DNA from: Gloeocapsa sp. PCC 7428 | GTDB taxonomy: Bacteria > Cyanobacteriota > Cyanobacteriia > Cyanobacteriales > Chroococcidiopsidaceae | Assembly (NCBI RefSeq): GCF_000317555.1 | Contig: NC_019745.1 | Span: 1,178,001 to 1,242,000 of the forward strand | Reading direction: 5' to 3' | Length of the DNA: 64,000 nucleotides | Shown here: positions 9,957 to 19,700 of the stretch, one piece after another | How positions within the stretch are numbered: position 1 is the stretch's first letter | How the letters are laid out: each line of letters starts with the position of its first letter | The notes under the pieces: model-generated | Told to the model about the DNA's origin: nothing | The model's database searches: none | The model's input: only the letters and a program-made list of their open reading frames with translations | Translations under genes and position numbers: made by a program

Positions 9957-10169
9957 AGTCACTGGCACCATCACAACTAACAAAGTAGTAGATTTCAATC
10001 GTATGCAAAGAAATGGTGATCGCCCAGTATTGTTAGAAAAAATTCGTTTCAATTAAACATTCAGAGGAACAAGGCAATGCCTTGCCCGTAAAAATCAGAG
10101 TTAAATAGTAAGATTTTGATGCAAGAACGAGGCTGCATCAAGCAGCCTTGCGAAAGGAAGGTGCCAAAA

Positions 10170-11039
10170 ATGGTTATGAAGCAAGCACAGTTACTCGATG
10201 GTAAAGCTTTGGCGCAACGTCTGCAAAGCGAACTCAAAGAACAAATTCAAAAACAAACTTCGATTGGACGCCCACCAGGATTAGCAGTATTAATGGTAGG
10301 CGATAATCCTGCAAGCGCTGCGTATGTGCGTAATAAAGAACGTGCTTGCACGAATGTGGGGATTGCTTCGTTTGGGCAACATTTCAGCGTAGAAGTAACG
10401 CAATCAGAACTAGAACAGACAATTCATCGCCTTAATCAAGATGACCGAGTTGATGGCATTTTAGTACAGTTACCTTTACCCGAACATTTAGATGCAGTTG
10501 CATTATTACATCAAATCGATCCTGATAAAGATGCGGATGGATTGCATCCTACGAACCTAGGAAGACTTGTGCGCGGGGAACAAGGGTTGCGTAGCTGTAC
10601 TCCCGCCGGAGTGATGCGGCTGTTGCAAGAATATCAAATTCCACTCAAAGGTAAACAAGCGGTTGTTGTGGGACGCAGTATTTTAGTTGGTAAGCCTTTA
10701 GCTTTGATGCTCCTCGAAGCCGATGCGACAGTAACAATTGCGCATTCGCGATCGCAAGATTTAGGGACAATTACACAATCTGCTGATATTTTAGTTGGTG
10801 CTGTCGGTCGTCCAGGACTGATTACAGCAGATATGGTAAAATCTGGGGCGGTTGTTGTCGATGTCGGAATTAATCGCGTGACAGATGCGAGTGGTAGTAG
10901 CCGCTTAGTCGGTGATGTAGACTTTGACGCGGTGCAAAATGTTGCCGAATATATTACTCCGGTTCCTGGGGGGATTGGTCCGATGACAGTCGCGATGTTA
11001 TTACAAAATACCTTTACAAGTTACTTACAGCGCCACTAG
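10170..11039 (+). CDS. folD: Bifunctional methylenetetrahydrofolate dehydrogenase / cyclohydrolase FolD
   Basis: 289 residues, the usual size. Catalytic motif YVRNK (Tyr and Lys of the active site), substrate loop [28 protein letters not shown], the NADP loop [16 protein letters not shown], and the C-terminal signature [15 protein letters not shown]. It interconverts 5,10-methylene-, methenyl- and 10-formyl-THF in the cytosol. The frame is open from 10116, but the ATG at 10170 has an AAGGAAGG ribosome site 8 bases ahead and matches the family start. crtE follows in the same direction after 175 bases. Confidence 0.97.
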   Translation: MVMKQAQLLDGKALAQRLQSELKEQIQKQTSIGRPPGLAVLMVGDNPASAAYVRNKERACTNVGIASFGQHFSVEVTQSELEQTIHRLNQDDRVDGILVQLPLPEHLDAVALLHQIDPDKDADGLHPTNLGRLVRGEQGLRSCTPAGVMRLLQEYQIPLKGKQAVVVGRSILVGKPLALMLLEADATVTIAHSRSQDLGTITQSADILVGAVGRPGLITADMVKSGAVVVDVGINRVTDASGSSRLVGDVDFDAVQNVAEYITPVPGGIGPMTVAMLLQNTFTSYLQRH

Positions 11040-11214
11040 TAAACAATATCAAATTCAGTTATTGACTAGCAACTAACCACTCATAACAGCGTAACGATAC
11101 TAATATTCTGGTTATTTCAACAGATGATATGACAAATACTGAATTTGTGATTCATAACTTCCCAAAGCCCCGTAAAATTGTTACGGACACCACAGCAGCT
11201 GAAGGAATTCGGGA

Positions 11215-12141
11215 ATGGTAGTAACGGATAACCCACAAACGCCTCAAGAAAAAGTACCATTTGACCTACCAGCTTATTTACAACAGCGACAATCGCAAGT
11301 TGAAGCGGCACTTGATCGTGCCATTCCGATCGCTTATCCAGAGAAAATTTATGAAGCGATGCGTTACTCGTTGTTAGCTGGCGGTAAACGGCTGCGTCCG
11401 ATTTTGTGTCTTGCAACCTGCGAACTAGCTGGCGGTACGACAGAAATGGCAATACCAACAGCTTGTGCTTTAGAGATGATTCATACGATGTCGCTCATCC
11501 ACGATGACCTCCCTGCGATGGATAATGATGATTATCGACGCGGGATGTTGACAAATCACAAAGTTTATGGTGAGGATATTGCGATTCTAGCAGGTGATGG
11601 CTTATTAGCGTATGCGTTTGAGTATGTTGCGGCGAAGACCGAAAATGTGCCAGCACCGCGAGTTTTACAGGTGATTAGTCGTCTAGGGCGTGCGGTGGGT
11701 GCTGCGGGTTTAGTTGGCGGTCAGGTTGTCGATCTAGAATCAGAAGGAAAAGCGGATGTCTCAATTGACACGCTAAACTTTATTCATAATCACAAAACTG
11801 CGGCGTTGTTAGAAGCTTGTGTTGCTTGTGGAGCAATTTTAGCGGGTGCGCCAGAAGCTGACTTACAAAGATTAACTCGTTATGCACAAAATATTGGGTT
11901 AGCATTCCAGATTGTTGATGATATTCTGGATATTACTGCGACTCAAGAAGAACTCGGCAAAACTGCTGGTAAAGATTTACAAGCACAAAAAGCAACTTAT
12001 CCGAGTATTTGGGGCTTGGAAGAATCGCAGCGTCAAGCACGCCAACTGATTCAAGCGGCAATTGCGGAACTTGATTCTTTTGGAGAAAAAGCCCTACCGC
12101 TACAAGCGATCGCCGAATTTATCACTAGCCGCACGCACTAA
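11215..12141 (+). CDS. crtE: Geranylgeranyl diphosphate synthase (trans-polyprenyl synthase)
   Basis: 308 residues. The first aspartate-rich motif is [10 protein letters not shown] with RRG after it, and the second is FQIVDDILD; both bind Mg-diphosphate. GGKRLRPIL and the KTAALLEA stretch also fit. Cyanobacterial members make the C20 precursor for carotenoids, phytol and quinone side chains. Chain length is inferred from family and context, not measured. The start ATG has a GAAGGAAT ribosome site. A DUF212 gene follows after 39 bases, as often seen beside crtE in cyanobacteria. Confidence 0.93.
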   Translation: MVVTDNPQTPQEKVPFDLPAYLQQRQSQVEAALDRAIPIAYPEKIYEAMRYSLLAGGKRLRPILCLATCELAGGTTEMAIPTACALEMIHTMSLIHDDLPAMDNDDYRRGMLTNHKVYGEDIAILAGDGLLAYAFEYVAAKTENVPAPRVLQVISRLGRAVGAAGLVGGQVVDLESEGKADVSIDTLNFIHNHKTAALLEACVACGAILAGAPEADLQRLTRYAQNIGLAFQIVDDILDITATQEELGKTAGKDLQAQKATYPSIWGLEESQRQARQLIQAAIAELDSFGEKALPLQAIAEFITSRTH

Positions 12142-12180
12142 AAGCTATCAGCCTTTCTTTATAACTGACATCAAAACACC

Positions 12181-12636
12181 ATGCAGGACTTTGGCGACAT
12201 TCTAGACAACAGCGTACTGCTGGTTGCTGTAATAGCTTGTCTCATCGCTCAAGCATCAAAACTTGTAGTAGAGTTAATCAAAAATCGTAAATTGGATATG
12301 CGCGTTCTCGTCACAACGGGGGGAATGCCGAGCGCCCATTCCGCACTTGTTACTGCCTTAGCTACTGGGATTGGACAAACTGCGGGGTGGGCAAGCACCG
12401 AGTTTGCGATCGCAACGATTTTTGCGATTATCGTCATGTACGATGCGGCGGGAGTCCGTCAAGCTGCGGGTAAACAAGCACGTATTCTCAATCAAATGAT
12501 TGACGAACTATTTCACGAAAACAAAGAATTTAACGAAGACCGACTCAAAGAATTACTTGGACATACACCGTTTCAAGTTATTGTGGGTTCAGTTCTTGGC
12601 GTTACCATTTCTTGGCTAGCAAGCCCAGCGTATTAG
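12181..12636 (+). CDS. Divergent PAP2 family (DUF212) membrane protein
   Basis: 151 residues with membrane segments near 10-30, 65-90 and 130-148. Motifs of the divergent PAP2/DUF212 family are seen: TTGGMPSAHSALVTALATGIG (the phosphatase-like SAH), IVMYDAAGVRQAAGKQA, and LKELLGHTPFQVIVG. Relatives of PAP2 phosphatases; activity unproven, and an isoprenoid or lipid diphosphate substrate is a guess from the crtE pairing. Same strand as crtE, 39 bases apart, likely cotranscribed. Confidence 0.9.
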   Translation: MQDFGDILDNSVLLVAVIACLIAQASKLVVELIKNRKLDMRVLVTTGGMPSAHSALVTALATGIGQTAGWASTEFAIATIFAIIVMYDAAGVRQAAGKQARILNQMIDELFHENKEFNEDRLKELLGHTPFQVIVGSVLGVTISWLASPAY

Positions 12637-12670
12637 TTGGTGATTGGTAATAGGTAATGGGTAATTGTCA
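12637..12670. repeat. TTACC-type microrepeat
   Basis: Directly after the DUF212 stop: tandem GGTAAT/GGTAAT/GGGTAAT words. The reverse complement closely matches 27654-27694, and the same words recur at 33541-33560. Dispersed microsatellite-like repeats of this kind are common between genes in cyanobacteria. Confidence 0.6.
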
Positions 12671-12671
12671 T

Positions 12672-13322
12672 TTACAGTGAAGCTTTGGGGCGGATGAGCG
12701 TGACTTGACGACTGTTTACTAATAGAGCATAAAAGCCGCGATCGCTGAGCCTTTTTAAGGTTTCAGTCGCCTTGTTTTGGTCTGTTGTATGCAGTGCGAG
12801 TAAGTAATTGCGCTGGGCGTAGGAAGTTAAACCAACGTCAGTTCCTAAAAATTGCTGTACTTGTGCTGCGGTTTCTGGGCGGTTGAAATATTCAACTAAC
12901 ACCGCATATCCTGCGCCTAAAGGTTTGGGATCTGCTGCGGTTGACGCGGATGGTGTTTCTTTAGGAGAACGCACGACAAACGCAGCTAAACCTAGCGATC
13001 GGATCGATTGCACTTGTGCATTGGCATTGTCTAATTGTGTAAAAGTGCCAGTGCGCGTTACTGTTTCGTTGAGATAGCGGCAAACGATGCTATTCGTATT
13101 AGATGGTAGGGCGCGACGTAGTTTTTCTTGCGCTTCAGGCGTTGGCGATCGCACGAGTACAAGATATTCACCCGCTTTAGGTGGCTGGCAATTAGGCAAA
13201 GTTGTTTGGGCAGCTGCCACATTCAGGCTCATCATCCAACGAACAGCAGAAAGTAGAATTAAGCCGAATAGTGGCATTGCTCCGCGTTGGTAAATATCCC
13301 CCTGACTTCGGTTGCTTTTCAT
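12672..13322 (-). CDS. Secreted SPOR-like protein, function unknown
   Basis: 216 residues. A hydrophobic N-terminal segment (about 17-38) ends in NVAAAQ, giving a credible signal peptide, so the protein should be periplasmic or cell-envelope. Two related halves follow, each a small alpha/beta unit: GEYLVLVRSPTPEAQEKLR...LGLAAFVVR and AGYAVLVEYFNRPETAAQVQ...GFYALLVN. This pattern resembles SPOR (peptidoglycan-binding) repeats, but I call it by shape only. Its start lies one base after the ycf54 stop, so the two genes are coupled. Confidence 0.68.
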   Translation of the reverse strand: MKSNRSQGDIYQRGAMPLFGLILLSAVRWMMSLNVAAAQTTLPNCQPPKAGEYLVLVRSPTPEAQEKLRRALPSNTNSIVCRYLNETVTRTGTFTQLDNANAQVQSIRSLGLAAFVVRSPKETPSASTAADPKPLGAGYAVLVEYFNRPETAAQVQQFLGTDVGLTSYAQRNYLLALHTTDQNKATETLKRLSDRGFYALLVNSRQVTLIRPKASL

Positions 13323-13323
13323 C

Positions 13324-13656
13324 TTATGACGACATTGACGCTAGCGAAGCTAAGGGATCGGGAATTGTTGCCGATGGTGCTTGAAATTCGCCAGTGATGA
13401 CGTACTCTAAGCGTAATTTCAGCCAAGTGATAAATTGCGGATTGGTAGAAATCACCGCCGCTGCTGGTTGAGGACATTGAGCTTTAACTTGTGCCATTTC
13501 GGGCGCTTCTAAAAAGGCTGGCTGCGTCACTAACCAGAAATCGATTTCTTTTGCTTGTTCGTGATAGTTACGCGTGCGTTCTCTGAGAACTTCATCTAAT
13601 GGTTCTTCTTCAACAAGAAAGCGTTGACTTGCTAATACGTAGTAATAGGTTTGCAT
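13324..13656 (-). CDS. ycf54: Ycf54, accessory subunit of the Mg-protoporphyrin monomethyl ester cyclase
   Basis: 110 residues, close to the usual ~106. The family's conserved text is plain: YYYVLASQRFLVEEEPLDEV at the N-terminus, then EIDFWLVTQPAFLEAPE and FITWLKLRLEYVITGEF. Ycf54 associates with the oxygen-dependent (AcsF) cyclase that forms the fifth ring of chlorophyll and is needed for its activity or stability. Only the last ~15 residues are variable. It is the first gene of a two-gene unit with the SPOR-like gene. No chlorophyll gene is beside it. Confidence 0.95.
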   Translation of the reverse strand: MQTYYYVLASQRFLVEEEPLDEVLRERTRNYHEQAKEIDFWLVTQPAFLEAPEMAQVKAQCPQPAAAVISTNPQFITWLKLRLEYVITGEFQAPSATIPDPLASLASMSS

Positions 13657-13724
13657 CTCTCTAGAGGTTAACGACTAGGGAGTAGTTATTGTCTCACTTT
13701 TTATCTTCTGATTTTAGGAGAAAT

Positions 13725-14447
13725 TTACACTTCTCCACGAATCGCTTGTTTCATCTCACGTACCGCACGCTCTAAACCGACTAAAGCTGCACGGCTAACG
13801 ATAGTATGACCAATGTTGAGTTCTTCCATTCCTGGAATACAAGCCACAGGGTAGACATTCCAATACGTCAATCCGTGTCCTGCATTGACACGTAAACCGG
13901 AGGCGATCGCTTGTTTTGCACCTTGCGAAAGGATGGCGAGTTCTTGTTGTTTACTCGCTTCGTTATGGGCTTCTGCATAACGCCCCGTATGCAACTCAAT
14001 AAATTTAGCCTTGACCTTGACAGATGCTTCAATTTGTGAAATATCAGCATCAATAAATAAACTCACAGGAATGTCGGCAGATTGTAACTTATCGACAACC
14101 TCGTTCATGCGGTCGAGTTGACCAACAATATCTAAACCGCCTTCGGTTGTGACTTCCTCGCGTTTTTCGGGCACCAGCGTCACGTAATCCGGTTTGATAT
14201 CCAGTGCGATCGCCACCATTTCATCGGTAGCTGCCATTTCTAAATTTAGGTGCGTACGTACAGTTTCTCGCAACAAACGGACATCGCGTTCTTGAATATG
14301 GCGTCGATCCTCGCGCAGATGCACAGTAATCCCATCCGCGCCGCCAAGTTCAGCAAGGACTGCTGCTGCGACAGGATCGGGTTCTACAGTTCGGCGTGCT
14401 TGTCGAATAGTTGCGATGTGATCGATGTTGACTCCTAATGTAGGCAA
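13725..14447 (-). CDS. pdxJ: Pyridoxine 5'-phosphate synthase PdxJ
   Basis: 240 residues, full length TIM barrel. Motifs: [16 protein letters not shown] (N-terminal), [17 protein letters not shown], the catalytic [31 protein letters not shown] and [12 protein letters not shown]. It condenses 1-deoxyxylulose 5-phosphate with aminoacetone phosphate to pyridoxine 5'-phosphate (DXP-dependent vitamin B6 pathway). ATG start. It lies 68 bases upstream of ycf54 on the same strand and could share its transcript. Confidence 0.97.
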   Translation of the reverse strand: MPTLGVNIDHIATIRQARRTVEPDPVAAAVLAELGGADGITVHLREDRRHIQERDVRLLRETVRTHLNLEMAATDEMVAIALDIKPDYVTLVPEKREEVTTEGGLDIVGQLDRMNEVVDKLQSADIPVSLFIDADISQIEASVKVKAKFIELHTGRYAEAHNEASKQQELAILSQGAKQAIASGLRVNAGHGLTYWNVYPVACIPGMEELNIGHTIVSRAALVGLERAVREMKQAIRGEV

Positions 14448-14522
14448 TCTAACTTCTCCTGAATTAATGAGGTAACAAAAATGTATAAATGCGATCGCGA
14501 ATCAATTCACCGCTAGATAGTT

Positions 14523-14575
14523 AAGTGTGCCTCCGCACACTTCGTTTGAATAGCCTCGACTTCAGTCGAAAGGCG
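14523..14575. repeat. Two-hairpin intergenic repeat, copy A (diverged)
   Basis: First hairpin: arms AAGTGTGC and GCACACTT with loop CTCC (14523-14542). After a 13-base spacer comes the second hairpin TCGACT-TC-AGTCGA, then AAGGCG. The layout is the same as copies at 31011 and 54046 (8-bp stem with 4-base loop, then 6-bp stem with 2-base loop, then a -GGCG tail), yet the stem bases differ in matched pairs. It lies between pdxJ and the caspase gene. Confidence 0.7.
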
Positions 14576-14690
14576 TCTATAGATTCATGCAACCGAGCGC
14601 ATAGATATATTATTTTAATGACCAATTAAAGCGCGATCGCCGTTTCTTAAACTGGATATCAAACAACGTCCTACCTTTTTTGTCACTTCA

Positions 14691-16508
14691 TCATCGCCAA
14701 AATTTAATTTGCCCTTCTTTGTCACCGCTAATTACGGTTTGATCGTCAGGGCTAATTGCTACAGCGTAAACATCGCCAGGGTGTCCTTGAAACGTGTGTA
14801 ATAGCTGACCAGTACGCAAACTCCATAATTTAACTTCGCGATCTTCCGCACCACTTACCAGAAACTGACCATCAGCACTAATCGCTACCGAGTTTACATG
14901 GTCTGTATGCCCGTGCAAAGTTCGTACTAATCTACCTGTGCGGATATTCCAGATTTCAACGGTTTCGTCATTACTACCACTCGCTAATGTTTCGCCATCA
15001 GGACTAATCGCAACAGTGATAATTTTACTTTTGTGTGCGGCTAGCGTGCGGATAAGTTGACCAGTGTTAACATCCCAAATTTTGATATCTTGACCTTGAC
15101 CACCACTCGCTAAGGTTTGTCCATCAGGACTGAGTGCGATTGTCCTTAACCTTGATGTATCAGCCGCAAAGCTTCTGAGTAATTTTCCAGACGGTAGATC
15201 CCAGACTTTGAGTGTATTGTTACCGTCAGCGCTAACTAACGTGTTACCATCCTGACTAATGGCAACTGCCCAAACGGTATCTTGCGATCCCGTCAGAGTG
15301 CGGATCGCTTCGCCTGTCCGAAGATTCCAAACTTTAATTGTTTTATCGCCACTACCACTGACTAAGGATCGCCCATCAGGAGTAATCGCCACTGACCAAA
15401 CCGCAGCAGTATGACCTGATAACGTCCGGATCGGTTTTCCACTGGGTAAATGCCAAACTTTGATCGTTGTGTCCCCACTGCTACTCACCAGCGTTTGACC
15501 ATCATGCGTTGTCGCGAGTGACCAAACAGTTTTTGCATGATCGAGGCGTGTTTGCGCGGTTTGACTGTAATCTCTTGGCGCAGCAACCAGCGAGTTACCA
15601 AAAGGTAATTGTAATAACTGCTGTCGTTGTAAAATATATGTTGCTCCAACTAAAGTGACTAGCGTTGTGAAGCTGACTCCTAAAAGCAAGCGGACGCTAC
15701 GATGTTGGACGAGTGGTGCAAAAAGTCTTGTCCTACGGGTTGGTAATACGAGTGGTTCACTTTCTTGAGATTGCGTCTCGGCTACGGGAGCAATTAAAAT
15801 TTTGTTGTTATGAGAATTTATGATAACTGGCTCAATATTGGCGGCGGTTGCTTCGGCTTTTCTGCTGATATATTCATGCAATTCGTCAACAGCAATCCAG
15901 CGATCGCCGTCTAAGTCTGCCGCACCTTCTAGACCTTCGACTAGGTAACGCGTATAAGTGGAAATATCATTTCCTTTGTGTTGAAAGAATGACTGAGTTG
16001 CAGACGATAAAAGAATCGTGCGATTTCCTCCTAGTTGACTTGCGATATCTCCTGAAGCACGATCCTGCGCAGCAGCAACACTAGCGGCTGAAGCTTGAGT
16101 AAAGCGACAATCTAAAATTAGGATCTGTTGTGTCGCACGGCTATCGTTCATGATGTCTTGCACAAAACTTGCCGATACGACTGTCGATTTAATCAGTTCT
16201 CTTTGCGCGTTTTTACTTGTATGACTTGTTGCAAAAAATAATTTATTGCTGTAGTCCTTGATACAATAACCCGAAAAATAAAGTAATACTAGATCGCCAC
16301 TTTGATGCGCCTTATCTCGAAATAAAGCCTCAATTGCTGCTTGCATCACAAGGGGTTCAGGATCTTTTAAAGTTTTCACTTCATCAAACCCTAAACCTGG
16401 TTTTTGCAGTACGCGTTGCATTTCCTCGACATCTTTGACTGCACCAGGTAAGGTGTTAAAGCCAGTACCGTGGTGGCTAACTCCAATCAGTAGTGCAAAT
16501 TTAGCCAT
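14691..16508 (-). CDS. Caspase-fold (peptidase C14) / WD40 protein with degenerate catalytic dyad
   Basis: 605 residues: caspase-like domain (about 1-240), one membrane helix (about 270-292), then a seven-bladed WD40 propeller (about 318-605) with repeated VAISPDGxTLxSGSxDxTIKVW units. In active metacaspase-like proteins the His lies in YFSGHG and the Cys in DCCxSG or DSCHSG. Here these read YFSGYC (Tyr81) and DCRFTQ (Arg135), so both catalytic residues appear replaced. This fits a pseudo-orthocaspase that acts as a scaffold or sensor rather than a protease. It stands alone; upstream lies the RTX gene, read the same way but with its own terminator between them. Confidence 0.87.
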   Translation of the reverse strand: MAKFALLIGVSHHGTGFNTLPGAVKDVEEMQRVLQKPGLGFDEVKTLKDPEPLVMQAAIEALFRDKAHQSGDLVLLYFSGYCIKDYSNKLFFATSHTSKNAQRELIKSTVVSASFVQDIMNDSRATQQILILDCRFTQASAASVAAAQDRASGDIASQLGGNRTILLSSATQSFFQHKGNDISTYTRYLVEGLEGAADLDGDRWIAVDELHEYISRKAEATAANIEPVIINSHNNKILIAPVAETQSQESEPLVLPTRRTRLFAPLVQHRSVRLLLGVSFTTLVTLVGATYILQRQQLLQLPFGNSLVAAPRDYSQTAQTRLDHAKTVWSLATTHDGQTLVSSSGDTTIKVWHLPSGKPIRTLSGHTAAVWSVAITPDGRSLVSGSGDKTIKVWNLRTGEAIRTLTGSQDTVWAVAISQDGNTLVSADGNNTLKVWDLPSGKLLRSFAADTSRLRTIALSPDGQTLASGGQGQDIKIWDVNTGQLIRTLAAHKSKIITVAISPDGETLASGSNDETVEIWNIRTGRLVRTLHGHTDHVNSVAISADGQFLVSGAEDREVKLWSLRTGQLLHTFQGHPGDVYAVAISPDDQTVISGDKEGQIKFWR

Positions 16509-16673
16509 TATAATTTCCTACACTGCCAGAGATGCTAACCCCAACAAAGAACACTAACGCAACTATTAGTAATTTGCTTAAAATTTAAGTTCTCTTTAAA
16601 ACTTTAGCCGTTGCTTCATGAAATCTTTATCAAAAAATTATAAGGGTTAACTTTCGATGATTAAGAATTTATC

Positions 16674-16702
16674 AAAAAAAGCATCTCTGTAGTAGAGATG
16701 CT
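16674..16702 (-). terminator. Rho-independent terminator after the RTX phosphatase gene
   Basis: Perfect 9-bp stem: 16680-16688 (AGCATCTCT) with 16694-16702, loop GTAGT. On the reverse strand it is followed by seven T residues. It sits 43 bases beyond the stop at 16745 and separates this gene from the caspase gene. Confidence 0.92.
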
Positions 16703-16744
16703 CGATTGATTTTCGTAAAAGTTATTTACAACTTATTTAGTTTA

Positions 16745-19700
16745 CTAGACAAAGATAAAGTGACTCGGCATTAAACTACTCGCTGTTACGTTCATAAGAA
16801 TCGCAATTTCTTCTCCAGAAACACTTAAAATAGTATTGTTTACGTTACTACCAGCGCCTTGTTTAATCGCCAACTGCTCAAAAGTTAAATTGTGAGTTAA
16901 ACCAATACGATCGCCATGATTAAGGTTGAAATCACTAATAATATCGAATCCAGCATCATTCAAAACGAAGACATCGCTACCACTGTCACCAGTTATCGTA
17001 TCTTCTCCTAAACCACCGCTTAAAGTATCATTACCCCTACCACCGCGTAGGAGATCGTCGCCACTCAAGCCAAAGATGCGATCGTTACCACCTTGACCAT
17101 TAATAACATCATGCGAGTAATTGTAACCTTTGACACGATTATCTAAATCATTGAGAAAAGTAACACTGTTAGGATTAAAAATGCGATCGCGCTGTGCGTT
17201 AGCATCGAAAACATCAAAGTTATCTTGAATTTCACTTTGACTATTAAATAGAAGATTTCCTATTTTGAGATTTTCTAGGTTTTCTAGGTCAAAATTTTGC
17301 AAAATCACTTGCGGACTATCGTCAGACTCAAAATGAATCAATAAATCATCATTTTGCTGCGTTAATAACATATTTCTCGCAGTTAATTCTGCTCCTAAAA
17401 ACTGAATCGTATCAACTTCTGCTGTAGCAATAGGTTGCTTTCCAGTACCTACACCTTGAAAATCAGTAATCGTGTCAGTTCCGTCACCTTGATTGACAAT
17501 AAAGAAATCGCGATCGCCACCACCCGTTAGTAAGTCATGATTCAGCGCACCTGTAATCGTGTCATTTCCCACAAGTCCATTGATGTTGTCGCGTTGATGA
17601 GTTCCAACCAAGTTATCATTTGCGGGTGTTCCTGTAATTTCCTTAACCGAAGATTCGCGCGGGTTGTAGCTGCTAGGATCAATTGTCAGTGCATCAGCGA
17701 AAGCATTCGCGACATTTTCCCAAGGGATAAACTTAAAGTTAGAACTCGCGTTTTCTAACTCACCTTCATCTTCAACAATCACTGCTGGGTCATTATTACC
17801 ATCTTGTAAAACAAGCATTCCTTTCGGAAAGTTTGCGCCTAAAGGGGCATTAATGACATCCGCGCCATCAGATTCTTGAACGCCATCGATACTCTGAAAC
17901 TCACCGACAACAAAGCTACCCAAGTACTCGTTATTACCTTCACGCGAGTAAACGGCAAAAGTATTATCTCCCTGACTTGACGCTAATAAATAACCTTTAC
18001 CATTGCCAGCGTAGTAAATTGTCAATCCCTCAACATCTGCTGTCAAATTGCTTCCTTCAGGTTTGACCGCATCAACTAATACACCTTCATCTTTTCCTGT
18101 TACTTCCGCCGCAAATTTCCAAATGCCAACTTTTTCTTGACCTACATAAAGATAACCAAGTTCGCGGTCTGCTACCATACCTTCAATCTGCGCATCAGCT
18201 AACTCACCGCCATCGGGTATCGGTAAAGTGAGAGTCCGCACTGTTTTAGCCGTTACTTTGCCAAAACCGTTATCGATTAACTCTAATTGCGCAACTTGGT
18301 TCGATTCGCGCTGGCTAACAAATACATACGACTTCCCTGAAGAACTCGTATAAGTTGCAAGTCCATACGCGGTTTGTTCGCCATCATCAATGCCAAAAAT
18401 CGATGCAGGAATACTGCTAGCGGTGATATCTTTTAGCTGGCGTGTGGTTGGATCAATTTGAAAAATTGCTAGCGTATCATTGTTACGGTCGGAAGCGATC
18501 GCCAAATCAACACAGCGATCGCCAAGCTTGAAACCATACAGCAAGTCAACGTTATTGTAGCGGACATCACCAGGTTCGCCAGGTAAAATCGTCTGTAATT
18601 GCTTACCCTCCAAGTCATAAACCGCTAAACCGCCATCTTTTAAGCTACCAATCACCAAACTCAACGCTGAATCTACTGGATGAACGTAGATCGCCGGATC
18701 GTCAGCGTCTCCAGGAGGAGAATTTACAGGTGCGTCACTATCTACAACTGGCGGCGTTTCTACAGTGGGGACAGCGCCAGGCGTTGTATCTAAATCGACA
18801 GCAAAAGCTAAAAATTGTGTAAACTGAGTATCGCTAAAGTTATTGTCGCTGACAACAACTAAAGATTGCCTACCATCAGGTAATTGAGGACCAAAACTTA
18901 TCCCTTCAATGTTATCTAATAGCGTTTCCAATTCAGCAAAGTCGAGTAACAACCGCTTTTGTACAGGTGCAATTTCTAAGCCATCAACGCTAGGAATACT
19001 GCGAATATCAACCGCGTTTTGAGTTTGGACTTCATAAAGCTTGATCGTATTTCCGACTCCTGTAGAAAACGATCGCTCTAAAGCTAGCAACGTACCATTA
19101 TTATCAATTGCTAGCAAATCAACTAAACCATTTGTTTGAAATTCGCCTGGGGGTACTGACTCGGCTGCAACAGGATCGGTAACGTATAAGAATTCTCGTT
19201 GCATTCCTGTAGATACGTTGTACTGCAAAATTCTGGAAGGACTACCGTTTTCTAAATCTGCGGTAGAACCATCTTGAATTAATGCGTTTTCAGTCGCGGT
19301 GTATAGATATTTATTGTTAGGTGTAATCGTCAAGCTTTCAAAGGCAAGATTATTTCTTATCCCGCTTGTTTGATTCCTTGTTGGCAGATATTTCGACGGT
19401 ACAGGTAGCGCTTGAAACTGTTTTCCTCGGATAGAAAATTGATTCACAAAAGGCGGAATTAATTGATTTGTATCGCCTTCAGAGGAAATAAATAAGGTTC
19501 CTTGATTGGTTAGTGTAATTCCTTCTGGATCGAGGCTATTTTCTGCAAAAAGTTGACCGTTTTCATCAAGTAACGCGGTGACGCTTTGAAACTTTATATC
19601 TCCTGGTTGCAGCTTACCATCTGTTAAGTCAATTTTCAGCGTGTAGAATCGTGCAGGATTAATCGAACTGCGATCGTCTGAGATGCTATAGAAAAGGTTT

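Noticed and set aside
10116-10169. N-terminal extension of FolD from 10116
   Set aside because: The ATG at 10170 has the AAGGAAGG site and matches the family start.
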